A stretch of DNA of 64,000 nucleotides from Aliikangiella sp965214955 (GTDB lineage: Bacteria > Pseudomonadota > Gammaproteobacteria > Enterobacterales > Kangiellaceae), in NCBI GenBank assembly GCA_965214955.1, contig CBDCCU010000013.1:124001-188000 (forward strand). The letters are read 5' to 3'. Position numbers and translations under genes: made by a program. A model generated the notes under the pieces. It was not told the origin of the DNA. It saw only the letters and a list, made by a program, of their open reading frames with translations, and did no database searches. Below are positions 40,514 to 50,615 of the stretch, in pieces. How positions within the stretch are numbered: the stretch's first letter is position 1; the number at the start of each line of letters is the position of its first letter.

Positions 40514-40576
40514 AGTGACAATTTGCGTCAGTGTATTTGTTGCGAAATATGTCACGATGACAAATATTGTCACCGT
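40514..40576 (-). promoter_or_regulatory. Cluster of TGTCA/TGACA motifs, candidate PilR site
   Basis: Four to five TGTCA or TGACA motifs fall in about 60 bases, including the palindrome TGACAAATATTGTCA, some 190-250 bases upstream of the sigma-54 start. Pseudomonas PilR binds repeated GTGTC-type motifs upstream of pilA, so this is a plausible activator site. It also touches the 3' end of nadC. Confidence 0.45.
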
Positions 40577-40586
40577 GAAAATAAAG

Positions 40587-41459
40587 CTAATTGAGTACAA
40601 TTCTTAGAGATAAATCGAGTGCATCAATATTTTTTGTTAGTGCACCAACCGAGATATAATCTACACCTGTATTAGCTATTGATTCTATTGTGTTAATGCT
40701 CACATTGCCTGATGCTTCTAATTTAGCTTGGTTTTCATGATTGTTTCTAATCGCTACTGCTTGTTTCATATCCTCATTAGAAAAATTATCAAGCATTACC
40801 ACCTGTGCTTGTCCATCAAGTGCTTGTTGTAGTTCACCTAGGTTTTCTACTTCAATTTCTAATAGCCGGTTAGGGTTATTATTAATTGCTGTTTCAAGAG
40901 CTTGCTTAATACCACCACAGGCCATTATATGATTTTCTTTAATTAAGTAAGCATCGGACAAGCCAAAACGATGATTAACGCCGCCGCCACATTTAACGGC
41001 ATATTTTTGCCCAAACCGCATACCAGGTATGGTTTTTCTTGTGTCGAGTAATTGGCAGTTTGTTCCATTAATTAGCTTTGAGTATTTGTGGGTAATGCTT
41101 GCGGTTGCAGAAAGGGTTTGCAAAAAGTTCATTGCTGCTCTTTCACCAGTTAATATTGCTTGAGCATTTCCACTGATTGTGCAAATGGTATCTCCTGCCT
41201 GAATAGCATCGCCATCATTAAAGTTCCATTTTATATTTATTGGGGTTTTAAACGACTCAAAAATAGTGTTTACCCATTGGACTCCACATAAAATACCATT
41301 TTCTCTAGTAATTAATGTGGCAACGGCATCTTTGTTTTCGGGAATGAGTTTGGCGGTAATATCTTGATTGCTTGCGCCTGCTAAATCTTCTATTAGCGCT
41401 ATTTTGCACATTTGCTTTATTTCGCTATTTAGCAGCTGATTAAATTGCGTTTTATTCAA
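40587..41459 (-). CDS. nadC: Nicotinate-nucleotide pyrophosphorylase (carboxylating)
   Basis: Makes nicotinate mononucleotide from quinolinate and PRPP in NAD synthesis. 290 residues, normal length, with the conserved LQTLSATASITHKY, LLDTRKTIPGMRFGQKYAVKCGGGVNHR (PRPP and quinolinate binding), LIKENHI, IEVENL and VMLDNFSNED. In many gammaproteobacteria nadC neighbours ampD and pilA, as here. nadE, for a later step, is at 61.9 kb. Confidence 0.95.
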   Translation of the reverse strand: MNKTQFNQLLNSEIKQMCKIALIEDLAGASNQDITAKLIPENKDAVATLITRENGILCGVQWVNTIFESFKTPINIKWNFNDGDAIQAGDTICTISGNAQAILTGERAAMNFLQTLSATASITHKYSKLINGTNCQLLDTRKTIPGMRFGQKYAVKCGGGVNHRFGLSDAYLIKENHIMACGGIKQALETAINNNPNRLLEIEVENLGELQQALDGQAQVVMLDNFSNEDMKQAVAIRNNHENQAKLEASGNVSINTIESIANTGVDYISVGALTKNIDALDLSLRIVLN

Positions 41460-41701
41460 AAGATTTATTCCTTTGCTTTTAGAGGCTCTTATTTAAATTC
41501 AATAGGTTTGTTTAATTTTTGGTAAGTTGATATTGATTGAATGGCTATTTCGGAGCGCATTTTATCACTGCTTAATAGGTTTGTGTATCTCTGAATTAGT
41601 TGCTACAGATCTCAATTTAAGCATTTTTATAACATTTCATTAAGAAAGTGGAATCTATGTCATATTTCTAAATATTAATGCTTTTATAATGATGAGAGTA
41701 T

Positions 41702-41777
41702 TCTATATTTATAGTGTTCGTAGAAATTATCGTATTTGTAGAAATTATAGTGATTGTAGAATTTATCGTGTCTGTAG
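41702..41777. repeat. 18-bp tandem direct repeats in an intergenic region
   Basis: GTAGAAATTAT recurs at 41720, 41738 and (as GTAGAATTTAT) 41756, with GTAGG at 41774, so the period is exactly 18 bases; a more diverged unit precedes at 41702. The rest of the 41460-41963 gap is AT-rich with nothing else recognised. Confidence 0.7.
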
Positions 41778-41963
41778 GTTTAAGTTAGCTATTGCTAATT
41801 GGATCTACCCCAGTTGTCTGATTTGAAGTGATGTTAAAACATGTTCAAGTCTTGTGCTATATCTACTTAAGTCATAGTCATTTTAATTAAGGGAGTTAAT
41901 TAGTGAGAACATTAATCACTATTATGAACTAGGTAGTATAGCTAGCATAAGCGTAGTGGGTGA

Positions 41964-44261
41964 GTGAATTTGGGTAACCAAACCAATATAATTGATATTT
42001 CAAATAATTCCATTGGCTCTTCTGAGTCAACAAGTCGTAGTGTTTTGTCTAAAGTTCCATCAGATGTTTCTTCTTTATTTATAGATGAGTTAAAACCTCG
42101 CTTTAATGCGTTGTTTTCAGATACCGACGATCATCTTTTTGATAAGTCTGGAAAAAGTAATGACAGCCGGCATTTTGCTGCACTAAGAACACTTAGGGTT
42201 AAACAAACAGAGGTTTCTAAAGCATTTTACGATTTTATTAAACAAGGCTTTGCCGAGGCATTAGGCAAAAAAAGTTTTGAGCAAGAAGAGCAATCAATTA
42301 ATGAACTAAGCCTTGATTCTTTATCATTGGTAGAAGAAAGCGACTTAGAAGAGCGTATTGCGCTAGATTCTATGAGCTCTAAAGCGGTAAAACGCAATAA
42401 ATTAGCAATAGACAATATTGGCCAGCGACTAAACGCGGTTTCTATTAGCGCTGTTATCAATGATGAAAATAACCCTTTAGCGCCAGAGCAAATTACCCAA
42501 GGGATCAGTCATTGCCTGCAAAATATAGACATTGATACTGAATTTAAATTGGTAATTTTTAAGTTTTTTGAAAGAAGCGTTATTGATGAGCTTGATTTAA
42601 TTTATCAAAAAATTAACCAATACTTTATAGAGCAAGGTATTTTACCCGATCTTAAATTAGTACCAGTGAAACAGCGGGCAAGCCAGTATATCCAAAGAAG
42701 TAGTGATACTAAGCAACAAGATGTGCATGTTGATGAAAATACTGGTGGCGTGCCAGCTGGTAATGATCAACTCACCAACGGTGAGCAATTATTTAGTGTA
42801 CTTAGTCAGCTTTTAAGCCAAAACCGTAGCGCAGATATTAACCACACTATTCCTGCTCAACCTGTTGTTGAAACACCAGAGTTAATTAATGTGTTATCTC
42901 AACTGCAATCAACCATTGCTGCCTCTAGTGACAACCAGCTAAGAGATATTCGATTACACATTGGCTCGCAAATCAATAGTGAAAATAATCAACCTATAAC
43001 GCGAGGTAGCTTAGAGCAAGCCAATGATGACATGATTGATGTTGTTACCATGCTCTTTGATTTTATTTTAGATGACGAAAACCTGCACTCTGAAATTAAG
43101 GCCACAATATCTCGATTGCAAATTCCTATTCTAAAAGTTGGTTTGTCGGATAAAACCTTTTTTTCTGACAGACAACACGCTGCAAGACTGTTGCTTAATG
43201 AACTAGCCCATGCGGGTTTATCTTGGGAGCCCAATGACAAAGCTGCGGCTCCAATGCTTAAAAAAATTCAACAAGTTGTTGAGCTTATTTGTAATGACTA
43301 TGTAGATCAAAAAAACTTTTTTGCCCCTTTGCTTGAAAATTTTAGACAGTTTAGAGGCGAATATCGCCGTACATCGCTTATTTTTGAGCGTCGAACAAAA
43401 GAGGCAGAGGAGGGAAAAGCTAAAACAGAAACCGCACGATTAAACGTTAATAACGAGCTTAAAAAGATCTGCAAAAATAAAAAAGTGCCCGAAATTGCTA
43501 AAGCGATTTTTAAAAATGTTTGGTCACATGTAATGTTTTTAGAAAGTTTAAGAAAAGACAGTAAAGGTTGGGATACTGTTGTAAAAATAGCTCGAATGCT
43601 TATTTGGAGCTTGCAAACTAAAAACACTCAGTCTGACTTAGAAAAACTAAATAGGTTTATTCCCGCAATTGTTAAAAACTTAAAGCTGGGCTTTGATAAA
43701 ATCTCTTATTCTCCAATTGATGCTAGCCGATTACTTGATCAATTAGAAAAATTGCATAGAGAAGTTATTGCGCAAACTAAAATTGCCATTGAAGAAGCCA
43801 GTAAAGATGAAATTATTCGTTTAAAACCGCAATCTTTAATTGATGAGCCAATTATAGAGCCAGCAAAATCAAGTAAAGTTAGCGAAGAAACCGTTGAAGA
43901 AATTGTGGTTGAAGATGTTGCTTTTAGTCCGCAAGAAGTTGGGCTTGTTGAGCCAAAACCAGCGAATATAGAAATATCAAAAGAAAATAGACAAACCATA
44001 GAAAGCTTTAGTGCAGGAAGCTGGTTTGAACTTAAGATTGATCAAGAGTTTAGAAAAACCAAGTTGGCAGCTAAAATTTCGTCAACGGGAAAATATATTT
44101 TTGTTAATCGCTCAGGAGTGAAAGTAGCAGAGTTTTTTACCGATGAACTAGCTGCGGCTTATCAATTAGGTGAAATTAAACTGCTTGATGATGAAGCTTT
44201 ATTTGATAGAGCACTAAAGGCGGTTATTTCTAATCTACGTGAAATGAAATCTGAGCAATAG
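41964..44261 (+). CDS. DUF1631 family protein
   Basis: A 765-residue soluble, mostly helical, acidic protein of the DUF1631 family, which is sometimes mislabelled thymidine phosphorylase. Family features: the N-terminal DELKPRFNALFSDTDDHLFD, the middle block MLFDFILDDENLHSEIKATI followed by LQIPILKVGLSDKTFFSDRQHAARLLLNELAHA, and a C-terminal beta-rich part (GSWFELKIDQEFRKTKLAAKIS) that resembles a PilZ-like fold. In some species it sits near c-di-GMP or pilus genes, but its role is not settled. The start is GTG. Confidence 0.85.
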   Translation: MNLGNQTNIIDISNNSIGSSESTSRSVLSKVPSDVSSLFIDELKPRFNALFSDTDDHLFDKSGKSNDSRHFAALRTLRVKQTEVSKAFYDFIKQGFAEALGKKSFEQEEQSINELSLDSLSLVEESDLEERIALDSMSSKAVKRNKLAIDNIGQRLNAVSISAVINDENNPLAPEQITQGISHCLQNIDIDTEFKLVIFKFFERSVIDELDLIYQKINQYFIEQGILPDLKLVPVKQRASQYIQRSSDTKQQDVHVDENTGGVPAGNDQLTNGEQLFSVLSQLLSQNRSADINHTIPAQPVVETPELINVLSQLQSTIAASSDNQLRDIRLHIGSQINSENNQPITRGSLEQANDDMIDVVTMLFDFILDDENLHSEIKATISRLQIPILKVGLSDKTFFSDRQHAARLLLNELAHAGLSWEPNDKAAAPMLKKIQQVVELICNDYVDQKNFFAPLLENFRQFRGEYRRTSLIFERRTKEAEEGKAKTETARLNVNNELKKICKNKKVPEIAKAIFKNVWSHVMFLESLRKDSKGWDTVVKIARMLIWSLQTKNTQSDLEKLNRFIPAIVKNLKLGFDKISYSPIDASRLLDQLEKLHREVIAQTKIAIEEASKDEIIRLKPQSLIDEPIIEPAKSSKVSEETVEEIVVEDVAFSPQEVGLVEPKPANIEISKENRQTIESFSAGSWFELKIDQEFRKTKLAAKISSTGKYIFVNRSGVKVAEFFTDELAAAYQLGEIKLLDDEALFDRALKAVISNLREMKSEQ

Positions 44262-44344
44262 TTTATATACCCGCTTGTCACTATTGACACAAAAGTAATG
44301 GCTGATATTCTTTTTCTTATCTTAAGTTTAATAAAAATACCTCT

Positions 44345-44881
44345 ATGTTCACCAATGGTTGGTTTAATCAAGCAGTACATTGCCCATCAACTCATTTTAA
44401 TGAGCGACCAAAAGAAGCCAAAGTTAATCTGTTGGTGATCCACAATATCTCTTTACCGCCTAATTGTTTTGAGGGAGATAATGTCGAGCAATTTTTTACT
44501 GGCAAGCTCGATTGCAGTCAACATGAATATTTTTCTACAATTAAAGACTTAAAAGTTTCTTCTCATTTCTATATTAAACGCAATGGCAAACTCATTCAGT
44601 TTGTATCGGTAGATAAAAGAGCATGGCATGCGGGTGAGTCATTATTTAAAGGCAAAGTCAATTGTAACGATTTTTCGGTGGGCATAGAGCTTGAAGGAGC
44701 TGATCATATCACTTATACCAATGAGCAATATAAACAGTTGCATTTTTTAACACAGTGTTTGCAGTCGTATTTTCCTAATATTAATAAAGAAAACATTGTC
44801 GGTCATTGTGATATTGCGCCTCAGCGAAAAACTGATCCAGGAGAAAGTTTTAATTGGAAGCGCTATTTACAAGCATTATAA
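44345..44881 (+). CDS. ampD: 1,6-anhydro-N-acetylmuramyl-L-alanine amidase AmpD
   Basis: Cytoplasmic zinc amidase that cuts the stem peptide from anhydro-muropeptides in cell-wall recycling. 178 residues with the zinc histidines in VIHNIS and GHCDIAPQRKTDPGESF, plus KRAWHAGES. In species with ampC, its loss raises beta-lactamase; no ampC or ampR is here. It is followed by ampE, as usual. Confidence 0.94.
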   Translation: MFTNGWFNQAVHCPSTHFNERPKEAKVNLLVIHNISLPPNCFEGDNVEQFFTGKLDCSQHEYFSTIKDLKVSSHFYIKRNGKLIQFVSVDKRAWHAGESLFKGKVNCNDFSVGIELEGADHITYTNEQYKQLHFLTQCLQSYFPNINKENIVGHCDIAPQRKTDPGESFNWKRYLQAL

Positions 44882-44977
44882 ATGAGCAAAACCAATTAAA
44901 TTAACTTATCACTTTAAAGATAATGTATCATTAACCTAGGTTTATTGTTTAATAATCAAAATATTAGTGGGAAAAAT

Positions 44978-45847
44978 ATGTTGCTTTTATCTGTGATTGC
45001 TGCATTTGCATTAGAGCATTATTTTCGTTGGGGCTCAGAATATAGGCAGTTTGACTGGTTTGTAAGTTTAAGCGAAAAAACTGAAGAGCTGCTAATTGAA
45101 CATAACTTTTATCATCAATGGTATGGGGCGCTTTTAGTTGTTTTATTACCCGTTATCGCCTTAGTGTTTATTTTAAGCTTGTTAAGTGGACCTATTTACT
45201 GGTTGTTAATTTTGCCTATTTCTGCGGGTATTCTATTTTATTCCATGGGACCTAAATCGCTTTATCAAAAGCTCGATCAATATATGGATGCTCTAGAGCG
45301 AGGAGATGAAGAATCCGCTTATTTAACCTTAAAACAAGCACAGTCCGAAGCCAGTAACGATATACCCAATAGCGAAGATCCCGCTCGTAACGCAACACGT
45401 TTTATTTTAGTTGAAAGTCATAAAAGATATTTTGGCGTTGTTGCTTGGTTTTTATTTTTTGGTCCAGCAGGTGCCTTGTTATATCGTTTGGCTCATCAAT
45501 ATAAGTTAATTTGTATTGAAAAGTCTGATGACAACCATCTTGAGCATATTAATCAAATTATTCACTGGTTAGACTGGGCTCCCAGTAGATTAACTAGCTT
45601 TTTTAACCTTCTCACAGGTGACTTTGTTGCAGGGTTTTACCGTTTTAAAGATTATTGGTTAGAGTCACAGGCAAGTAATTCACAATTAATTAGTGAAACA
45701 GGTGTTTCAGCCCTTGGTTTACAAATGGGAGTTGTTGATGAGGCGCTTCAAGAAAATAAAGAAGCTGTTGCCATGGTAATGCGCACTGCAATTATCTATA
45801 TAGTAGCGGTTATTTTATTAAGTCCTTTTTCACTATGGGCAATATAA
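44978..45847 (+). CDS. ampE: AmpE-like regulatory inner-membrane protein
   Basis: An inner-membrane protein of the AmpE/CobD-like family, about 289 residues with four or more membrane segments. The start is placed at ATG 44978 (GTGGGA about 7 bases upstream), which gives the expected N-terminus MLLLSVIAAFALEHYFRWGS; an upstream TTG at 44945 is less likely. Features: ALERGDEESAY, ARNATRFILVESHKRYFGVVAWFLFFGPAGALLYRL and a C-terminal membrane helix. Its exact task next to AmpD is unclear. Confidence 0.87.
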   Translation: MLLLSVIAAFALEHYFRWGSEYRQFDWFVSLSEKTEELLIEHNFYHQWYGALLVVLLPVIALVFILSLLSGPIYWLLILPISAGILFYSMGPKSLYQKLDQYMDALERGDEESAYLTLKQAQSEASNDIPNSEDPARNATRFILVESHKRYFGVVAWFLFFGPAGALLYRLAHQYKLICIEKSDDNHLEHINQIIHWLDWAPSRLTSFFNLLTGDFVAGFYRFKDYWLESQASNSQLISETGVSALGLQMGVVDEALQENKEAVAMVMRTAIIYIVAVILLSPFSLWAI

Positions 45848-46187
45848 TTATTAGTAAAGCTAACTAATGTATTTTTCTTATTGCAATACAAAAAATTAAA
45901 TTTTTAGTTATAAAATACCACTTGATTCTTAAGTGGTGGTCTTACGTGAGCATAGTTAGCTTTGCTAAATATTGTGGCTGATGATAATTTGTGCTAAATT
46001 TCCTTTCAATATTATCTAATCTTTAGCGCTGTTTTATAAAAGCACTGCTATACTTTTGAGCAGTTAATAGAATAAATCAAAACAGTATGGTGAATTTTTA
46101 CTTTTAGTATTCTGCTAAAAATTCATATTTAGTGATTAAACCCAGAAACTCACGATTATTAAATCGATAAACTTCTTGAGGATAATT

Positions 46188-48863
46188 ATGTCCGATATAA
46201 AAAATGATATTGATCCTATTGAAACCCAAGAGTGGCTTGATGCTTTAGAGGCCGTACTTGATGAAGAGGGCACCGACAGAGCGCACTATTTGCTAGAAAA
46301 GCTCATCGACATGGCAAGACGCTCAGGCGCACATCTTCCTTATTCGGCAACCACTGCTTACCTTAATACCATTCCCACTTCTAAAGAAGCATTGATCCCT
46401 GGTGATCAAGAAATGGAGCAAAGGCTTCGCTCTATCATTCGTTGGAATGCCATCGCTTTGGTATTACAAGCCAGTAAAAAGAATGAAGAGCTAGGCGGGC
46501 ATTTGTCGAGTTTTGCTTCTTCGGCAACTTTGTACGATGTTGGTTTTAATCATTTTTTCCATGCGGCTAATGAAGAAAGAGAAGGTGATTTAATTTATTT
46601 TCAAGGGCATTCGTCTCCTGGGATCTATGCAAGAGCCTTTTTAGAAGGACGAATAAGCGAAGATCAAATGAAAAATTTCCGCCAAGAAGTGGATGGTAAA
46701 GGTTTATCTTCTTACCCTCACCCTTGGTTAATGCCCGATTTTTGGCAGTTTCCGACCGTTTCAATGGGCTTAGGGCCCATCCAAGCCATTTATCAAGCGC
46801 GCTTTTTAAAATATTTAAAAAATAGAGAGTTATCTAATACCCAAGATCGCAAAGTTTGGGCATTTATGGGTGATGGTGAAATGGATGAGCCAGAATCATT
46901 AGGCGCTATTTCTTTAGCGGGTCGCGAAAAGCTTGATAACTTAGTGTTTGTCATTAACTGTAACTTACAGCGCTTAGACGGGCCTGTGCGCGGTAATGGA
47001 AAAATTATTCAAGAGCTAGAAGGTGACTTTAGAGGCGCAGGTTGGAATGTGCTTAAAGTGATTTGGGGACGATACTGGGATCCACTAATCGCTCGCGATG
47101 TTGATGGTAAGCTACTTAAAGTTATGGAAGAAACCGTTGATGGTGAGTACCAAAACTATAAGTCTAAAGGTGGCAAGTTCACTCGTGATTATTTCTTTGG
47201 TAAAGATCCTGCACTGTTAGAAATGGTGGCTAATATGTCTGACTCGGATATTTGGCGACTCAATCGCGGTGGTCACGATCCAACCAAAGTTTATGCTGCT
47301 TACCATGCAGCAGTAAATCATAAAGGTCAGCCAACGGTTATTTTAGCCAAAACCGTTAAAGGTTATGGCATGGGTGAAAGTGGTGAGGGCAAAAATATTT
47401 CTCACCAAGTGAAAAAAATGAATGTGGATGCCTTAAAGCAATTCCGCAATCGTTTTAATGTGCCAATTACCGATGAGCAATTAGAAGAAGCGCCTTTTTA
47501 TCACCCTGGTGAAGATAGCGAAGAAATTAAATACCTTAAAGCTCGCCGAGCAGATTTAGGCGGCTATTTACCCGCAAGACGTGCACAATCAGAGTCTTTA
47601 GAAGTTCCCCCACTAAAAGCTTTTAGCGCAATAACGGGCGGCTCTAATGGGCGCGAAATTTCAACCACAATGGCATTTGTGCGTATTTTAAATGTTTTAA
47701 TTAAAGATAAAGCCATAGGTCAGCGTATTGTTCCAATTATTCCTGACGAAGCACGAACCTTTGGTATGGAAGGTATGTTTCGACAAATTGGTATTTATTC
47801 TTCTGTTGGTCAACTTTATGAGCCAGTTGATTCCGACCAAGTAATGTATTATCGCGAAGATCAAAAGGGTCAAATTTTAGAAGAAGGTATTAACGAAGCA
47901 GGTGCAATGTCATCTTGGATTGCTGCGGCAACCAGTTATTCAAGCAATAACTTACCGATGATCCCATTTTATATTTATTACTCAATGTTTGGTTTCCAAA
48001 GAATTGGCGACTTAGCTTGGGCGGCAGGTGACATGCAAGCACGCGGCTTTTTAATTGGCGCTACTTTTGGTCGAACAACCCTTAATGGTGAAGGCTTGCA
48101 ACATCAAGATGGGCATAGTCATCTTTTAGCCGGCACTATTCCAAACTGCGTAAGCTACGATCCTACCTTTGGTTATGAGCTAGCATTGATCATTCGTGAC
48201 GGTATGCGCCGTATGTACGAAGAGCAAGAAAATGTTTTCTATTATATTACAACCTTAAATGAAAATTATGAGCATGGTGAAATGCCTAAAGGGGTTGAAG
48301 AAGGCATTATTAAAGGTATGTATTTATTGCAACCGAGCAAAAAATCCCGCGCTAAAAAGCAACCCCCTAAAGTTCAGTTATTAGGTTGCGGTGCAATATT
48401 GCACGAAGTAATTGCGGCGGCAGAACTGTTAGAAAAAGACTTTAAAGTTCAATCGGATATTTGGAGTGTAACCAGCTTTAATGAGCTTGCTAGAGATGGT
48501 CAAGAAACAACACGTCAAAACTTAATGAACCCAGAAGCTAAAAAACCTCAATTGAGCTATGTTGAGCAATGTTTACAAGATGCAGATGGACCAGTTATTG
48601 CCTCAACCGATTCTATGAAAGCTTACGCTGAACAAATTAGAGCTTATATTCCATCACGTTATTCTGTACTTGGAACCGATGGATTTGGACGCAGTGATAG
48701 CCGCGATAAACTTCGTCATTTCTTTGAAGTTGATCGCTATTATGTTGCTGTGGCAGCGCTTAAAGCTTTAGCCGATGAAGGTACTATTAGCGCTAAAGAA
48801 GTGAGTAAAGCCATTAAGCTTTATAACATTGATGTTAACAAACCTAACCCACTGTTAAGTTAA
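46188..48863 (+). CDS. aceE: Pyruvate dehydrogenase E1 component, homodimeric
   Basis: Thiamine-diphosphate enzyme that decarboxylates pyruvate and acetylates the E2 lipoyl groups. 891 residues, the homodimeric proteobacterial type. The ThDP motif is GDGEMDEPESLGAI...NCNLQRLDGPVRGNGK; others are HLSSFASSATLYDVGFNHFF, GHSSPGIYARAFLEGR and DEARTFGMEGMFRQIGIY. ATG 46188 is chosen (GAGGA 6-8 bases upstream). It is first in aceE-aceF-lpd. No pdhR precedes it; the 45848-46187 gap has no gene. Confidence 0.97.
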   Translation: MSDIKNDIDPIETQEWLDALEAVLDEEGTDRAHYLLEKLIDMARRSGAHLPYSATTAYLNTIPTSKEALIPGDQEMEQRLRSIIRWNAIALVLQASKKNEELGGHLSSFASSATLYDVGFNHFFHAANEEREGDLIYFQGHSSPGIYARAFLEGRISEDQMKNFRQEVDGKGLSSYPHPWLMPDFWQFPTVSMGLGPIQAIYQARFLKYLKNRELSNTQDRKVWAFMGDGEMDEPESLGAISLAGREKLDNLVFVINCNLQRLDGPVRGNGKIIQELEGDFRGAGWNVLKVIWGRYWDPLIARDVDGKLLKVMEETVDGEYQNYKSKGGKFTRDYFFGKDPALLEMVANMSDSDIWRLNRGGHDPTKVYAAYHAAVNHKGQPTVILAKTVKGYGMGESGEGKNISHQVKKMNVDALKQFRNRFNVPITDEQLEEAPFYHPGEDSEEIKYLKARRADLGGYLPARRAQSESLEVPPLKAFSAITGGSNGREISTTMAFVRILNVLIKDKAIGQRIVPIIPDEARTFGMEGMFRQIGIYSSVGQLYEPVDSDQVMYYREDQKGQILEEGINEAGAMSSWIAAATSYSSNNLPMIPFYIYYSMFGFQRIGDLAWAAGDMQARGFLIGATFGRTTLNGEGLQHQDGHSHLLAGTIPNCVSYDPTFGYELALIIRDGMRRMYEEQENVFYYITTLNENYEHGEMPKGVEEGIIKGMYLLQPSKKSRAKKQPPKVQLLGCGAILHEVIAAAELLEKDFKVQSDIWSVTSFNELARDGQETTRQNLMNPEAKKPQLSYVEQCLQDADGPVIASTDSMKAYAEQIRAYIPSRYSVLGTDGFGRSDSRDKLRHFFEVDRYYVAVAALKALADEGTISAKEVSKAIKLYNIDVNKPNPLLS

Positions 48864-48878
48864 GAGGAGGCATTAATT

Positions 48879-50540
48879 ATGAGTCATTTAATTGCCGTTA
48901 ATGTTCCTGACATTGGTGATGTAAGCGAAGTTGATGTGATAGAAATTTTAGTTTCAGTGGGAGATACCATTGCAAAAGAAGACTCACTCATTACTTTAGA
49001 AACTGATAAGGCGACAATGGATGTGCCATCGAGCGAGTCAGGTGTAGTAAAAGCGCTTCATGTGAATGTTGGCGATCAAGTCTCGCAAGGCGATTTAATT
49101 TTAGAAATTGAATCCGCAGGTGAGTCAACTGCCAAACCCGAGCAAGCACAAAGTGCTGAGCCAAAGAGTATTGATAATAGTGTGGCAGCTAATGAAGCAC
49201 CTTCACAAGAAGCGGTTAGTGAATCTTCAAGCAGTGAATCTTCAAATAGCGAAGAAATAGATCTTAAAGTTCCTGATATTGGTGATGCTGCCGATGTTGA
49301 TGTCATTGAAGTCTTGTTTGCCGAAGGTGATAGCGTTGAAAAAGAACAAGGCTTAATTACCTTAGAAACCGATAAAGCCACTATGGATGTGCCTAGCTCA
49401 GATAATGGAACCATTATTTCAGTTTCGGTAAAAGTGGGTGATAAAGTTTCGCAAGGTGATGTGATTGGTCGCATTAGTGTTTCTAGCGGTGCTAGCACTA
49501 AACCTGCGGCAACGAAATCCGAAGCGGCTTCATCGACTCCAGCGCCTCAACCGCAAGCAGCAAAGAGCGCCCCTTCTAATCGTAATGCACCAGTGCCTGA
49601 ACACCCACAAATGAAGAAAAAATCCTCTTCTGGTGTGGTTCATGCCAGTCCTGCGGTAAGACGATTTGCCAGAGAGTTAGGCGCAGATTTAACCAAGGTT
49701 AATGGCTCTGGCCCTAAAGGTCGAATATTAAAAGATGATGTGCAAAAGTTTATTAAATTTGAGCTTTCACGTCCTAAAGCAACGGCCTCTACTGGCGCGT
49801 TTGCCACACCACAAATGCCAGAAGTTGATCATGGCAAGTGGGGCGAAATAGAAACTAAGCCGCTGACTCGAATTCAAAAAATTAGTAGTGTTAATTTACA
49901 CCGTAACTGGATTTCCATTCCTCATGTTACCCAACATGAAGATGCTGATATTACCGATTTAGATAATTTCCGTAAGTCGATGAAAGAAGAGGCGCTAAGA
50001 GATGGAGTGCGCTTAACGCCATTAGCCTTTATTATGAAAGGCTTGGTTCATACCCTAAAAGCTTTCCCTAAATTTAACTCTTCTTTAGCTAGCGACGGTG
50101 AAAACTTAATTATTAAAAGCTACTATCATATTGGTGTAGCGGTTGACACACCTAACGGATTAACGGTTCCTGTTATTCGCAACGTAGATCAAAAAGGCAT
50201 TTATCAGCTAGCCAATGATTTAGGTGAAATGAGTGCCAAAGCACGAGAAGGCAAGTTATCGGCCGATGATATGCAAGGCAGTAGCTTTACGATTTCGTCT
50301 TTAGGCGGAATAGGTGGTACTGCGTTTACGCCTATTGTAAAATGGCCCGATGTTGCCATCTTGGGACTTTCGCGTAACAAGATGCAACCTGTTTGGAACG
50401 GTAAAGAATTTGTACCAAGATTAATGCTGCCAATGTCACTATCTTATGATCATCGAGTGATTGATGGTGCCGATGCAGCGAGGTTTTCTGTGCATTTAGC
50501 CGAAACCTTAAAAGATATTCGACGCGTATTATTAAATTAA
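48879..50540 (+). CDS. aceF: Pyruvate dehydrogenase E2, dihydrolipoyl acetyltransferase
   Basis: Core acetyltransferase of the complex. 553 residues: two N-terminal lipoyl domains, each with the lipoylated lysine in ETDKATMDVPS (near 45 and 166), Ala/Pro/Ser-rich linkers, a peripheral-subunit-binding domain (ASPAVRRFARELGADL, near 262-300) and the catalytic domain with SLSYDHRVIDGADAARF. E. coli has three lipoyl domains; two is common elsewhere. It starts 15 bases after aceE behind AGAGGAGG. Confidence 0.97.
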   Translation: MSHLIAVNVPDIGDVSEVDVIEILVSVGDTIAKEDSLITLETDKATMDVPSSESGVVKALHVNVGDQVSQGDLILEIESAGESTAKPEQAQSAEPKSIDNSVAANEAPSQEAVSESSSSESSNSEEIDLKVPDIGDAADVDVIEVLFAEGDSVEKEQGLITLETDKATMDVPSSDNGTIISVSVKVGDKVSQGDVIGRISVSSGASTKPAATKSEAASSTPAPQPQAAKSAPSNRNAPVPEHPQMKKKSSSGVVHASPAVRRFARELGADLTKVNGSGPKGRILKDDVQKFIKFELSRPKATASTGAFATPQMPEVDHGKWGEIETKPLTRIQKISSVNLHRNWISIPHVTQHEDADITDLDNFRKSMKEEALRDGVRLTPLAFIMKGLVHTLKAFPKFNSSLASDGENLIIKSYYHIGVAVDTPNGLTVPVIRNVDQKGIYQLANDLGEMSAKAREGKLSADDMQGSSFTISSLGGIGGTAFTPIVKWPDVAILGLSRNKMQPVWNGKEFVPRLMLPMSLSYDHRVIDGADAARFSVHLAETLKDIRRVLLN

Positions 50541-50555
50541 TTTAAACATGACAAG

Positions 50556-50599
50556 TCACCGACGTTTAAACAATAAAGTTTAAGTCGGTGAATTTTTTT
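50556..50599 (+). terminator. Terminator or attenuator between aceF and lpd
   Basis: Stem TCACCGAC-TTTAAAC / GTTTAA-GTCGGTGA followed by seven T. It could let lpd be expressed at a different level from aceEF. Confidence 0.8.
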
Positions 50600-50615
50600 A
50601 AAAGGTGAAAACACT

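Noticed and set aside
43307..43627. Antisense frame of 106 codons inside the DUF1631 gene
   Set aside because: It is a shadow of the well-supported plus-strand gene, with no domain and biased composition.
49076..49498. Minus-strand frame opposite the lipoyl domains of aceF
   Set aside because: Repetitive shadow of the two lipoyl domains and linkers, with no independent support.
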